Shown in pieces: positions 21,965-34,194 of a stretch of 64,000 bases of DNA. The DNA is from Cavenderia fasciculata (Eukaryota > Evosea > Eumycetozoa > Acytosteliales > Cavenderiaceae). The DNA is taken from NCBI RefSeq assembly GCF_000203815.1, contig NW_004457695.1, forward strand, positions 1-64,000. The letters are read 5' to 3'. The stretch's first letter is position 1; the number at the start of each line of letters is the position of its first letter. The notes below the pieces were generated by a model that was not told the origin of the DNA, did no database searches, and saw nothing but the letters and a program-made list of their open reading frames with translations. The position numbers were made by a program, and so were the translations under genes.

Positions 21965-24191
21965 TTATTCAAAGTTTAAGTATTTTGAAAGAGATAACAA
22001 GCAAAATGCATGGGTTAGAGGTGTTGAAGACCAATAGGGAAAAGCTTCTGGGTTGAATCCAGTCCATGTGGTTGGAGTACTGGTATTTGCCCAGAGTTGA
22101 CCAATCATATCTTGATACGTGTAAGCATCGACAACACCTGAAAAGGGTGAAACAATCGCATATTGTTCTTGATTATTGAGATGAGGGTCACATTCTGTAC
22201 CGTTTATATAAAAGCATCTATTGGATGGATAAGCAAGAGTGTAGGTCGAGCTCCCCTTCATTGACCCAGAGAAGAATGCATTGTATGTTTGTTCCTTGTC
22301 TTTTAGCGCACGGTCGTTGATAAAATCAATAGCGCCATCGACCATGGTTTTAATCAGTGTGGGGGTATTGGCCAACCATGTATTGCTGTTTCCACTACGA
22401 GTAGTCCAAGTATCGATTAATGTCATCACCGCCAAACTAGTACTGAATAGTCTATCGTCGCCATTTAGAACCTTTTGACCTATTAAATCAGTGTCAGCAT
22501 CGCCAAGGAAATCGTCCCAAAAGTAATATGTTTTTTGTCCAACCGTTTCTGACATGGCCGCTTGTAAGAGATGGTCAGTTACTGGCCCTTGAAGTGATTC
22601 GAGAAGAGTATCGAGAGCATACTCTAGACTGGATGGAGGTTGTTGGAATTCTTGCAAGAGGGCCACCAAACGAGAGATGAACCAAGAAAAGTCATATGTC
22701 GATGGGTAATACAAAAGGGTAATATCAGTGCGATTATAGACACGACCTGATGTGATTGCCCAAGAGACGGTGCTGGCTATGCTTTGACAGAGATTTTCAA
22801 TATCTTGAGTGAAAAAGTCTGGGAGCTGACCATTATTTTCTAGGATGTATTGTCTTGTGGCAGAGGCAATACCAAAAAGTGAATTGATAGAAACGCTGAG
22901 GTCGATATTATTGACATTAAAAGGCATTTGAAGGTAGGGGAATGTTTGTTTTTGCTCAGAGATTGACATCATCCAAGTGGTTGGGAGGAGGAAGGAATCT
23001 TGTAAATCGGATGAGAGGGATTCCAAAAACTCGTGCATCATAAAATAGGATCTTGGGTCAATGGAATTTGAATCACTGGATTCATTGGTGAATGGGCGAT
23101 AGGCATACTCGAGATAGGTTGAAAAAACGTTGGATGTGTTGGGATTGGCCAATTGCCAGGTCTGATATGTTTGTGGGTACATGTGTTTTATGGTTGAGAG
23201 TTGGTAACCAAGTGCAAGATTCACACCAGAATCATCACTGTCGGGTGGAATTTCAAATGCAACTTTGAAGGTGTCCATCATTTGTGCAATTAGTTTCATA
23301 TCTTCCAATATTCCGTGCCACTTGAATAGCTGAGCAACCTTGTCTACAGCATTCTCAAAACTACCAAATGTATTCATCAAATTCAACAAATTGACAGGAA
23401 AGATTGTATAAATTCCTTTGGTTTGGTTATAGATTTGTGGCCAAAAGGTGTAAATTCCACTACCATCTGGTCTATTATGATCTTTATAGCTCAGTATCGC
23501 CTCCACAGCTGATTCCATTAAATCATTTGAAATGTTGACATTGCCCATTTTCTCTGCCTACAGATAAAACTGGTTGTTAATAAATAATAATAATAATATT
23601 TTTTGAAAAACATACTTCAATTAAGCTATATAGAATAAAGTTGGTTACAAACATATTAGAATCTGGGATCGCGAACTTTCTTCGTGCCTCTGTTTTCAAA
23701 GGGTTACCACAAAAGTTTACATGTACTTGACTTTTTATTATCACACAAAGACAGAGAGATAGATAAAAAAAAAGGTTAAGACTAGTCTGTTACTCAATAA
23801 TAATAGTGATCACTTATACGATACCTTGGGAATAGTCCTTTTTGTTCTTGCCATGAAAGCTTTGTGATATCAAAAATAGTCGATTCTCTGTAACGAAAAG
23901 ATTGTAAGAAGATGATGAGGATGAGGATTCTTTCAATTTCTTCTGCTTTGCTTCTTACTTGAACTGCGATTCTTGAATTAGATTGTATAAGCTAGTGATC
24001 GTATTTTGAATAGAATCCTGTCTTTCTATTTTATTTGAATGGGTGTCATCTGAAAACGGAATCTTATTAAAGGTGGCAACCTTTTGTTCAGTTGTTGCTG
24101 CTGCTGCTGCTGCTTTTGTTGTTATAAAAGTTGCACATAAACAAAGTAGTATGCTACTGATAACTATAATTGTACAATTATGATATTTCAT
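21965..24191 (-). CDS. Secreted protein of unknown family
   Basis: Four exons, 24191-23959, 23887-23825, 23730-23616 and 23557-21965, give about 667 residues. A typical signal peptide (IIVISSILLCLCATFITTKA) starts it, and at least five N-glycosylation sites (NQT, NES, NRT, NGT, NTS) lie in the body. There is no C-terminal membrane segment, so it should be soluble outside the cell or in the endolysosome. The body is rich in aromatic residues and helices (for example FWPQIYNQTKGIYTIFP, TTWMMSISEQ, YFWDDFLGDADTDLIG). I recognise no catalytic motif. It is divergent from the NAT-like gene. Confidence 0.85.
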
Positions 24192-24524
24192 TCTTTAGAT
24201 ATAAATATATAATACAACTATTAAAAACAGAACTATTCAGTGCGCGAAAAAAATTTTAAAACATTTTAAAAAAACGCCCTTAACTTTTCCGATTGGTTGT
24301 TGGAAAAACAAAAAAATATCTTTGAGCACATAAAATAGAATAAAATATTTTATTTCTATCTTGGGGTATCCATTTTAAAAAAGGAGATACGATTATTTAT
24401 TATAATAAGAATAATAATAATTTTAGATATCAATAGTTTTTTTGTTTTTTTTTTTTTTTGTTGAATTTCTATTTAAACAAACCATAAAAAAAAGTACATC
24501 CTGAAAAGTTTCAATTCAACAACA
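24192..24524. promoter_or_regulatory. Divergent promoter between secreted protein and NAT-like gene
   Basis: About 330 bp of AT-rich spacer with T- and A-tracts (poly-T near 24436-24460 close to the NAT start). No coding frame and no clear factor site. Confidence 0.5.
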
Positions 24525-25387
24525 ATGATAAAATATTTGGATTTTAAAAGATTAATGTTTAATAGAATTGGTTTTAATGGCATTGGAAAAATAACATTTG
24601 ATCATTTACCAGAAATATTGGAATCATTTTCAAACAAGGTGCCTTATAATAATTTTCATTTTTTCGAAAATCATATAAAAGGTACTGCAAGAAACGATCT
24701 AATAGACAAGATACTCATTCAAGGAACTGGAGGACTTAGCTATCAACTTAATGGATTAATGTTTTACTTTTTAAAAGAATCTGGCTTTGATGTCAATTTA
24801 ATCTCTTGCCGTTTAAAGATACTAAAACAATGGACAAAGGAGAGTATTCATTTATCTTTAATATTAAATGATAGAGGAAAAAGATATATGGTAGAAGTTG
24901 GGACTGGAAGTTTATTGCCCCAAAAACCTGTATTGTTGGTTGAAAATCACAAGGATTGTAATTCTTCTGTCATTGAAAACCAAATTGGTGTCAAATTTAG
25001 GTTCCATGGCAACAATAATCTCTTTGGTCATCAATATTTATTGGAATCAAAAAAACCAGAATCTGAAAAATGGGAACCTTTATTGTCCACTGACATGCTT
25101 TATAGAAAAGATATTGCAGGGGCAATAAGAGAATCTCATGAATATTCCCTTGATATGGATCTGACCATCATTTTTGTACAAAAATATTCACTCCAACAAC
25201 AAACAAAAAATTACCAATTTCACTGGAAAATGAACCTTGCTATATCTACCTATCAGGTGTCAACAATACTAGTGTTTTTGACAAATTCAATGACAAAAAA
25301 CAAAGAGAGAATAATGTTAGATTTAAAGAGCCTAGATTTAATGAAATCATTACCAAATACATGGAGTATGGCAACAAAATAGTTTAA
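24525..25387 (+). CDS. Arylamine N-acetyltransferase-like protein with altered active site and a frame break
   Basis: Uninterrupted reading from 24525 gives an NAT fold up to about residue 228 (FNRIGFNGIGKITFDHLPEI at the start). NATs transfer acetyl from CoA through a Cys-His-Asp triad. Here the RGGxCxxxN motif reads GTGGLSYQLNG, with Ser for Cys; the His is kept in SIHLSLI; the Asp motif VDxGxG reads VEVGTG, with Glu for Asp. After about 25200 the current frame gives implausible sequence to a stop at 25382, while the -1 frame gives a good NAT C-terminus (ENEPCYIYLSGVNNTS ... RFNEIITKYMEYG) with its own stop at 25385-25387. The switch lies at a run of six A at 25205-25210, so one A is missing, either in the assembly or in the gene. 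Confidence 0.8.
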
Positions 25388-25427
25388 AAATAAATAATAC
25401 AACATAAAAATTTCCAATCATTTATTA

Positions 25428-28400
25428 TTATGATTGCCCATGATGAAAAGATCGCCACTGAGAGTAATATTCTTTCCACAATTTAAGATCGGATGTATCT
25501 ATGACAAACTGAGTGATGTCTTCAGTTGGTTGATAGTCATTATTTCTCCAGAGGGTAGAGTGCTGGTTGATGTGACCCCAAAGACTATTGGATCTCTCTT
25601 TTAACTTTTCCGTCTCTCTTTCACGCATGTTATCGTAGAGGAATGTACCATAACGACACGAATAGAGGTGGTGCATAATCTCGAGCAAAAACTTTTGATT
25701 AAATTCAAATATGTTTGGATATTGCATGACCATCTGTGCAACACAGTCCATAAACTGAAGGAATATTGGAGATTGTTCACTTGTTCGAATGGCGCGGTCT
25801 CCTTTGACATGCCCGATACGTGATTCGAATTTGTGGCCAAAAGACAACCACTCTTTTTCGATAAGAATTTGGAATCCATGAATAGTACGGTAGTATCCAT
25901 CGAGTATCAATTCAGCCAATGCACATAGCTGACTCGTTCTATCCCAGCCATCAGAACAGTGAACAATGACACTTGATTTGTAATAGCGAATGATATCAAC
26001 AATTTCAACGACACCATATAAAATCGTTCTAATATGACCCAGCCACACATCTGTTGCCTTTGTCAGCTTGTCCTTTTCTTCGAAACTGCTACTGGTATCA
26101 GTATGATGTTGGTGTGATTGTTGGTGTTGTTGTTGTTGTTGTTGTTGTTGGTCACTCATATCATATCGTTCTTTTGTAATGGCTTTGAACAATTTTTTTT
26201 GAGATTCTCTCATTTTGTGAATATTTTCAATGCCAAGGAATTTTAAAATACAATTTGAGTAGGAATTCTTGTTGGTCGACTCGTATCCCATACCCATAAC
26301 CTGATTGGCTACAGCATTAATTTGTGGTCTTGCGTCCATGATATAGACCTTTTCCGACAAGAGATTGGCCAAACGTATTGATTCTACCAATTTTTCATCT
26401 TCTATGCATCTTTTACCCATCACACCAATGACGGGTTGACTGCAACGAACCAATACAGAATATTCTTTAGGGTGTTTCCAAACCAAAACTGGAATACGTC
26501 CTTTGCTTCTAAAAGAGGCAACCTGTACCAAATCTTGGTCAGTTATCTTTTTAGGTACCACCAATACCTTTGGATAGGTTGGTGAAATATAATAGTCGTT
26601 GTTGAAATTGGTGACTCTCCAACTTTCATTTGGCACAAACATTCTATTGAATTCGTCAAGTGGTTTATAAATATCCCACCCCAAATTGACAGATTCTAAA
26701 AATAAATAGAGAAAAATGATCGATTAATATTTCTGAATATATACATGTTGATATTAAATAATTTACCTTTTAATGCAAAACAAAATAAATTTGAATAGTC
26801 ATTACAAAATACAAGGGATTCAAAAATTTCATAAAGTCTACTGTTGGCCTTTTGTTGGGAGGATCCTGGGAGATGCATAAATTTGGCAGAGTGAAAATCT
26901 TTGCTACGTACTTCGAATGCATAATACTTGAGCTTGTCTGGAGTTTGTCCGGTGCACTTGACAATGTTGTTGATCATTGTCAATGGAATGGTTATCGGCT
27001 CGCTCTCGCATCGCTTTGAATGCTTGGATGAGGCCTGGACATATGGAATAAAATACAGTCGGTAATTGGTTACAGTAATAGATCCGATCGTACCAGAATT
27101 GCTATGGACATGTATGATGCTTTCCGAATGATATGTTACAGTTTCAAAAGGGAATAATTGAATTTCATTTGTTCGGGTGGTAGCACTGCTTGACGAGGAT
27201 TTGGTAGATGCTGCTAGTGATTGTGGAAGGGAGGATTGGGTGTTTGATCTACTTATCGATAAAATAGGAGTAGATGAACCACTAGTTGATGGAATGGTTG
27301 CTTGGAGAAATGGTTGTTGTTGTTGTTGGCTAACATTTTCAGTGGCGGTAGTTAAGGAGGTATCTATACAATCTTTGTATGTCAAGGTCGCCTCTAGTAG
27401 CTCTAAACAATCCTTATCGATTTTACCCTTTTCATTTTTTGTAATGTCATCAACTAGCCATTCCTTGTCGTTTATGCAAACTTTGTAGGTGTGATCCTCC
27501 ATCATCCCAACTTGGAAGTTTCTTTTTGGTACTTTTGTTTGAGAAAAATTCAAATTATTATTATTATTATTATTGGTTGATGATTTGTCTGTTGGTGACC
27601 TTGACATTGGTGGTGGAGGTGGTTGGTCCATTTTATAAAAATTGGTAGGAGAAGAATGGTTATTCTCATCAAGTTTGCTATTTGTAATATTGTGACTTTC
27701 TTTTTTTATAATATCTAGCCATTGAGTTTGTTTAGACTCTGACTCTGAATGAATAAAATATTTTGAGTCATCTTCCTCATTGATTGCATTGTTGTTGTTG
27801 TTGTTGTTGTTGTGGTTGTTGAGTGCTGCTGGTTTTAGTAGGTTTTCTACTTTTCGAGGTCCGCCTGCATTGCCAGTATTTTTTGTTGGGGTAGATGTTA
27901 AAACCTTGATCTCGATGCAACTTTTTTCATGTCTTGTAACAACATTTGCTTCACAAGCACGTAAGAGAATTACCCCCTTTGCAGTTGCATATACTTGTTC
28001 TCTGTTCTTCCAAAAGAATAGATTTGAATTGATGATGACACAATAAACTTTTTTCCAAATCTTTTTCTTTGACAAGGTCGATAACTTTCTTCCAGACTGT
28101 GACCATAGGTACATATATCCCTCAATTGATGGATTGGTAATTGTTTTCAGAGATGGCTAAATTGAAATTAAATAAATAAATTAATAATGAGGAAATAAAT
28201 GAATTCTAAAAGAGGAGCTATACTATACAGAAAAATTAGGGTCAAGAAATACTTTAAGATTTCTAGATTGTTTTGCCTTGGGAGATTCTGAAATTGCATT
28301 AAAAAATGCTTGTAATTGTTCTTTACGTTGTTTAATAAAAGAAGGATTCATATTTCCTAATAGTTTCTTTGATGGAAATTCGAATGATGACAATCCTGGT

Positions 28401-28818
28401 ACCTCTGTTTGAATCTATGAAAACAAATATAATAAAAATAATAATGTAGTTAGTATTAAGGCTATCATATGTCATATGATGGTGTAGGTGCTTTCATACT
28501 TTTTGTGAAAAAGCTCTGACATGTTTATAACGTCTAACGATTGTCCAAACGTTTTGATCACTTTTAACCTTTATAACATAGACAGTATAACCTTTTTGGT
28601 TTGAATAAACAGTCTCTGTAGACATGATAGCAAGGCTAAATTTAGAAGACTTGTCAACTGGTACCATCACACTGCTCGAGTAAAATGCAGGGCTAACAAA
28701 ATTCTTTGAACTAGCAACACCTCCTCTACTTATTGTACCAGTAAATAATTTTCCATGTCCACTTTTTGGTCTACTACTACTATTGGTGCTTGTTGGAGAT
28801 GTTGATTTTGTGTTTTGT

Positions 28819-28887
<69 letters not shown>

Positions 28888-29366
28888 GTGGTTGTTGGAG
28901 ATACCTTTCCCTCTGTCCAATTTGAAGCTACAGGTTGCCGACTAGTAGACATGGCTGATGTCAAAGACACATTATCGCATTGACCATTTAAAAGAGGAGA
29001 CCTCTTTGTACCAATAAGTGCATTATTATTATAATTATTATTATTTAATACTATGGTTGTTGGTGGACCTTCTGTTGAATAGGTCGGTGCTGTATAGTTA
29101 TTACTAGTGTCAAACATATTATCACCGTCATCAGAGTTGTACATGTCATTGTCATAACCATATGAATCATCTTCATCTGAACTTGAACTATCCTCTTCAA
29201 CTTGTCTGTTATTGTTATTGTTATTGTTGTTGTTGTTGTTATTGTTGGATATTGTTGTTGATGTTGTTGTTGTTGTTGTTGTTGTAGATATTACTTCTAC
29301 TTGGTCATTATTACTAACCATTCTCGATCTGAGTTGTTTCTTTGCTTCATCTGACAATTGCTCCAT
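25428..29366 (-). CDS. PX-PH-GRAM-myotubularin phosphoinositide 3-phosphatase
   Basis: Four exons, 29366-28500, 28414-28229, 28156-26767 and 26695-25428, give about 1236 residues. Domain order: Asn/Ser-rich head; PX domain (FSLAIMSTETVYSNQKGYTV, VWTIVRRYKHVRAFSQK, completed in exon 2 by the PSFIKQRKEQLQAFF segment); PH domain (EGYMYLWSQSGRK ... KKIWKKVYCVIINSNLFFWK); PH-GRAM (FPFETVTYHSESIIHVHSN ... ITVTNYRLYFIPY); then the phosphatase. The active-site loop VIVHCSDGWDRTSQLC has the full CX5R with both Asp residues, so the enzyme should be active on PI3P or PI(3,5)P2. The PX domain would place it on PI3P-bearing endosomes. A poly-Gln/His insert sits within the phosphatase before the active site. 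Confidence 0.93.
28820..28886. repeat. (ATT)n microsatellite coding poly-Asn in the myotubularin gene
   Basis: Pure ATT array read on the minus strand as about 22 Asn codons in the N-terminal head, upstream of the PX domain. Confidence 0.95.
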
Positions 29367-29592
29367 TGCTGTGGTTGTAGATTTTGTTTTGTCTCTCTTC
29401 TTTAAAGATTAGAGTTCAGGTCAACAATAATTATTGGCATAATAAATATTTCTCTTACTCTCTCTACTCTTCTTTTCTCTCTCTGTCTATATTTTTTATA
29501 CTGCAAGGAAAAGATATGTTTTGGGGTTTCAAAAAAAAAAAAAAATCTTTTAAAAATATATATATAAATCTTTATTGGTTTATTTATTTTTT

Positions 29593-30695
29593 TTATCTAA
29601 TCATAAATCTATTCTTTGATGGCTCCTCTTCCTTTCTCATCTTTGTCATTTCGTCTCTGATACCATCTTTGTTCTCTTTAAAGAATTTTTGAATCTCTGA
29701 TGCATTCTTTGGAATTTCTTTACCAAGTTTCTTGTATCTAGATAAAACATCAAAGATAACCTTGGCATTGCCAAATGTAGTCAACATACTAATGCATAGG
29801 GAAAAGAGAATGATTGTTGGTCAATCCGCTCGATCAGAGAATTAATATATATCGATATCTATATCTATACATACGATGATAGTTGAGACGAAGATACTGC
29901 AGCATCAGCACAAATTCTTTGTTTAATCTTGAAAGCATATTTCTCAAAAACCTTTGGGTTTGCTTTCTCCTCTGCCTTCATATTATCGATGATTTTCATG
30001 TACACTTTGAATTCCTCTACTTGGTCTGATGACTTTCCAGCTTTTGTTAATGGTTCTATTGCCTTTTCCAAGTAGACTCTAAAATCTTCAAAGTCATATT
30101 TTCCGGCCTAAAGTTGGTTGTTTGTTTGTTTGTGTTGAATGTTGTTAATAGATTGTAAATAAAAAGAATATTTTTCCTCCTCCTCCTCCTCCTCTGCTAC
30201 ATATGTATGTTTGGTGGACACAAACATTTAACATTCTATTGAATTCTTGGTCGTCAGCTTCTAATTGTTGTCTTTTGATTGCCTCTGCTTCTGGTGATAA
30301 TTTTTCAGCTGTTTGTTGTTGCAATTGTTGTTGTTTTGGGCCACCCTGTTGTTGTTGTTGTTGTTGTTGTTGGAATTGTTGTTTATCTTCTCTCTTGATT
30401 GGTTGTTCTTTTTTCTAATAGATTGTTTGAGAGATTTTTGTTAATGAAATACATTATTGATAAACTATAAAACAGATACACATACATCTCCTGTAAACAC
30501 ATTCTTTATCTTTCCGAAAACATCAAACAATGAATGATTTGGGTTTGATTGCTTAAAGTAAAATCGGTTGTTGATTTTACTGTCATTGTTATTATTATTG
30601 GTGAGATATAGTGATGACGATGAGTGGGGAGAGGCTGCAAAAGTATTGCGAATAGATCTAATACTACTAATGCGGGTCAATCTAGATGTAATCAT
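29593..30695 (-). CDS. Mitochondrial SRP54 M-domain-like protein
   Basis: Four exons, 30695-30486, 30414-30226, 30107-29875 and 29788-29593, give about 275 residues. The N-terminus (MITSRLTRISSIRSIRNTFA) is Arg/Ser-rich with no acids, a strong mitochondrial presequence. A Gln-rich linker follows. From about residue 130 the sequence follows the M domain of SRP54/Ffh: AGKYDFEDFRVYLEKA for the FDLNDFLEQL opening, then YMKIIDNMKAEEKANPKVFE for the MxxIINSMTxxERxxPxxx helix, and IKQRICADAAVSSSQLSSML for RRIAxGSGxxVxxVNxLL. It then ends in a charged tail. The NG GTPase domain is missing, and the RNA-contacting RRIAxGSG is changed to QRICADAA. Role unknown; a link to insertion or ribosomes in mitochondria is speculation. 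Confidence 0.75.
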
Positions 30696-30747
30696 GGTTA
30701 GGTTAAAATGATAAGATAAATATGCACGACCATTTAATCACACCTAA

Positions 30748-30778
<31 letters not shown>

Positions 30779-30818
30779 TTATTATTTAATTTTTTAAAAA
30801 AGGTATCAAACCGGTCCA

Positions 30819-33295
30819 TCAGGGATAGTAGTTGTTTGGATTAGACTGTGATTGTTGGTGTTGTTGTTGTTGGTGTGGTTGCTGTCGTTGGTGTGATTGT
30901 TGTTGTGGTTGTTGTGGCGGTTGTTGTTGTTGTTGTTGGCCATACATTGGTGTTTCATAGATTACTCCTTGTTGTGGCGGTTGGTTGGTATAATACTGGG
31001 ATGTATGTTGTGGTGGCGTTGAAACTGGTTGTTGTTGTTGTTGTTGTTGGGGAGGTTGATATTGGCTAACTGGAGGACCCCCAAATGATTGAGGAGGAGT
31101 TTGATATGGGTTATATGGTGGAGGTGTATATTGATTCGTTGGTGGTCCATAGGAATGATTGGAAGGATAAGAGTATGTATATTGATGGGGTGGGGGTGAT
31201 GTCAGTGTATGACTTTGTGAACCATTACTATTATTATTATTATGAATATTATGATTATTATGGTTATTAATATTATTATTATTGCTTAAATTATTATTTT
31301 CATTGTAGTGTAGTGAGTATTGATTGTTGGGTGGAGATGTGTTTGAAATGTAGCGCATATCCGATGACGGTTGTTGTCCTTGATGTTGTTGGTATTGATA
31401 TTGTTGTTGATGTTGTAATTGTTGTTGTTGTGGTTGCTGTTGAAATTGTTGTTGTGGTTGTGGTTGAAATTGTTGTTGTGGTTGTTGTTGAAATTGCTGT
31501 TGTGGTTGTTGTTGAAATTGTTGATGCTGATGTAGTTGTTGTTGATGTTGTGGTTGTTGTTGCTGATGTTGTCGATCTTGTAGTTGTGGTGGTGGTGGTT
31601 GTTGATAATTTAGCCTAGAGTCTACATTTTCCATAGAACTATTTGTGTCTTGTCGTCTGTTTCCGTGATATCCAGTTTCCCTATCGTTGTATTTTCTAGG
31701 GCTTTGTCCGCGATCCACATTTCTACCTCTTTCCATACTTCTAGAACGACGGTCCATACTTCTAGAACGACGGTCCATACTTGACCGGTTCCTGTATGAT
31801 GATCTAGACGGACTCATTCCTCTATTTGAGCCTCCTCGATTCATTCTTCTTTCTCTCTCTGGGCTCATACGACGAGTGGGGCTTCTTCCCCTTGATTCTC
31901 TAATTGGACTCGAATCACGGGTCATACTTGACCTGCGATTCGATCGATCACGGGTAGGACTTGGACTCTTGCGAGTGTCTTTGATTCGAACTTGTGGAGG
32001 CAGGTATTTGTGGCCAAATATCTCTTTGTTTCTCTCTTCTATGACCCATCTTTCGACTTTAATCTTTTCTCTGGCCAATTGGTTAGTGCAAGCCTTGTAG
32101 TTGTGTCCATAGATACCACACTTTACACATATTTTATACTTTTCGCGAAACCAAAGGATAGATGGATCCAAAGAACGAATTTCTTCCGTATATTTGTCTT
32201 TAGCCTTTTTCTTTGGTCGCAAAGGGAAGCGTATAGGAGAGCGAGATCTTAGGGGAGACGAGTCCTCATTTTTTCTTTTTCTATCTCTTTGATCATTTCT
32301 TTCGGGTGATCTATCCCTGTAACCGGATTTACCACCACGTGATGGCGACAATGATCGTCGAGATGGCCTGGTTGAATCTTTATCGTTGTAACTATGTTTG
32401 TCATTGAATGGCTCCCATTTAACAAGGTCAAGATATTGACCATCTATTTTCTTTTCTCTTGATAATTTAAATGCAGCTTCGCAATCTCTAACATCGTAGA
32501 AATCAACCATACTATAGAGGTAGAGGTGTTTTGATTAGTACCAAAAAAAATAAATGATGGAAATCAATCTTGTACATACTATTGATTGTTTGCATTTTTT
32601 GAAATTTCTTTTAGCTCACCGTAACGATTAAAATGTGATTTCAATTTACTAAGAGATATATCACCATTTCTTACAAGAATGATGCTCGATATTTCAGGCG
32701 AGCTTTTAGAAAAGCTTATATGGATCTGTTGGAAAAAAATGGCTTTAGTATCAACATGTTGAGGAATAAATGAAAATACATACTGGTCTGTTTCTAATTT
32801 TTAGGCCTTCTGCTTTGATCTTTGCGGTTTCTGCATCTCTGATATCATACTATAGTAAATATTTAGAGTACCATATTTAATAATAATGGTTAATAAGGAA
32901 TGGGACTAGATTATTATTTTTGTTTGATAGACTTACATAGGCAATAAAACAAATACCTCTTGAGATTTGGGAGAATTTTCTTCTAATCTCACCATATTGC
33001 TCAAAGATTGATACAACCTCCTCTTCATCAGATCCAATTAATATATTTCTAACAAATAGGGTTCTGCATGGTGTGTCTTTTTTTTAAAAAAAACAATAAT
33101 AAATTACACTGTCGATAATATCTATAGTAATGTCTTTAAAGATTAGGTTTACTTACTATCACCAGATTCGATGTCATTGTTGAAATCATTTTCGGTTGAA
33201 GCAGTCGTAGTATGGTTATCTTGTTTTTGGTTGGTTACTTCATTTTGTATATTGTTTGTCGTTGTCGTCGTTGATGATGATGATGAATGTGGTGG

Positions 33296-33335
<40 letters not shown>

Positions 33336-33823
33336 GGTGGGAGATCTTGCTTTGTTTGTCTATAAGATTTTAAGTTATTCAACAGGTCATTGACTGCGTC
33401 GATCTTTTGCTCGTCATTTTGATTCTGTTTGTCCCAATTTATCTCTAATTGATATTTAAAGTCATTCCATTGATATACTGTATCAGTTACAGTCCATGTA
33501 CGATCGAGCATTCTTGGTGGAAATGCCTTATAGATGAGAATGACCCAACTCTTTAATTCTTCCTCTACATGATGCATCGCACATATCTCTTCAAATGCAT
33601 CACTCCATTGCTGAAATGTGATGTCGCTTTTGAACATATTCTTTGATAGTCTGTGTAGCAAAATATCAGAGTCATTATCATCTAGAATACTCTTTAAACC
33701 GTTAGGGAGTGACTGTGGTTTGATAGAGTATCTAAGCAGGGATTGTTCGCATAATTGCCCTAAAGTTGTTTTCTTTGTTGTTATTGTTGGCGGAGGTGGT
33801 GTTGTAATTCTTGTTTCTGTCAT
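30819..33823 (-). CDS. Mei2-like RNA-binding protein with two RRMs, zinc knuckle and RS/Gln-rich tail
   Basis: Five exons, 33823-33157, 33076-32937, 32849-32784, 32725-32580 and 32511-30819, give about 903 residues. RRM1 (CRTLFVRNILIGSDEEEVV ... FEQYGEIRRKFSQISRG ... AYYDIRDAETA) and RRM2 (SSIILVRNGDISLSKLKSHF ... RYGELKEI ... VDFYDVRDCEAA) resemble the paired RRMs of Mei2-like proteins, including the YYDIR and FYDVR submotifs. A CCHC zinc knuckle follows (CVKCGIYGHNYKAC), then Arg/Ser dipeptide stretches with a repeated MDRRSRS unit, then a long Gln/Pro/Tyr-rich tail. The third, Mei2-specific RRM is not seen. RS and Gln-rich tails suggest a splicing or condensate-forming role; this is inference. 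A conserved-looking helical domain of about 130 residues precedes RRM1. Confidence 0.88.
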
Positions 33824-34194
33824 TGTTTACAGCTGCAGAGAGAGAAATTATCTTGTATGATGATCTTTTATTTTATAAACTAGTCGGTCGATTCGCGCAA
33901 ACTCTATATGTATTCTCATATATGAAGATGAGCAAGTTGTTTGCACTATTTTTCTTTGGTTTTAATTTTGAGTGTAATTAAATGAATAAATATTTGGTGA
34001 AGTTGATTAATCCTTAATTGTAGAGACCAATGATTCTTTGAGTCAATGGTGTAGTGTACGTTCAACTAGTTAATAGTAATTTAATAAATATTATTATTTT
34101 TTGTGAATTTAAAAAAAAAAAAAAAAAAAAAAAGGTTTCAACCCCAGCCCAAAAGTTGTAGGTGTTTAATAATGAAACATCACTAAGAAGAAAC
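33824..34194. promoter_or_regulatory. Divergent promoter between Mei2-like and Rab genes
   Basis: About 370 bp, AT-rich, with a 23-base A tract ending at about 34133, some 60 bp before the Rab start. No coding frame seen. Confidence 0.5.

Noticed and set aside
27177-28046. Long plus-strand frames opposite the myotubularin gene and similar Leu/Val-rich frames opposite other genes
   Set aside because: They are antisense readings of poly-Asn, poly-Gln and Ser-rich coding sequence, without introns or motifs.
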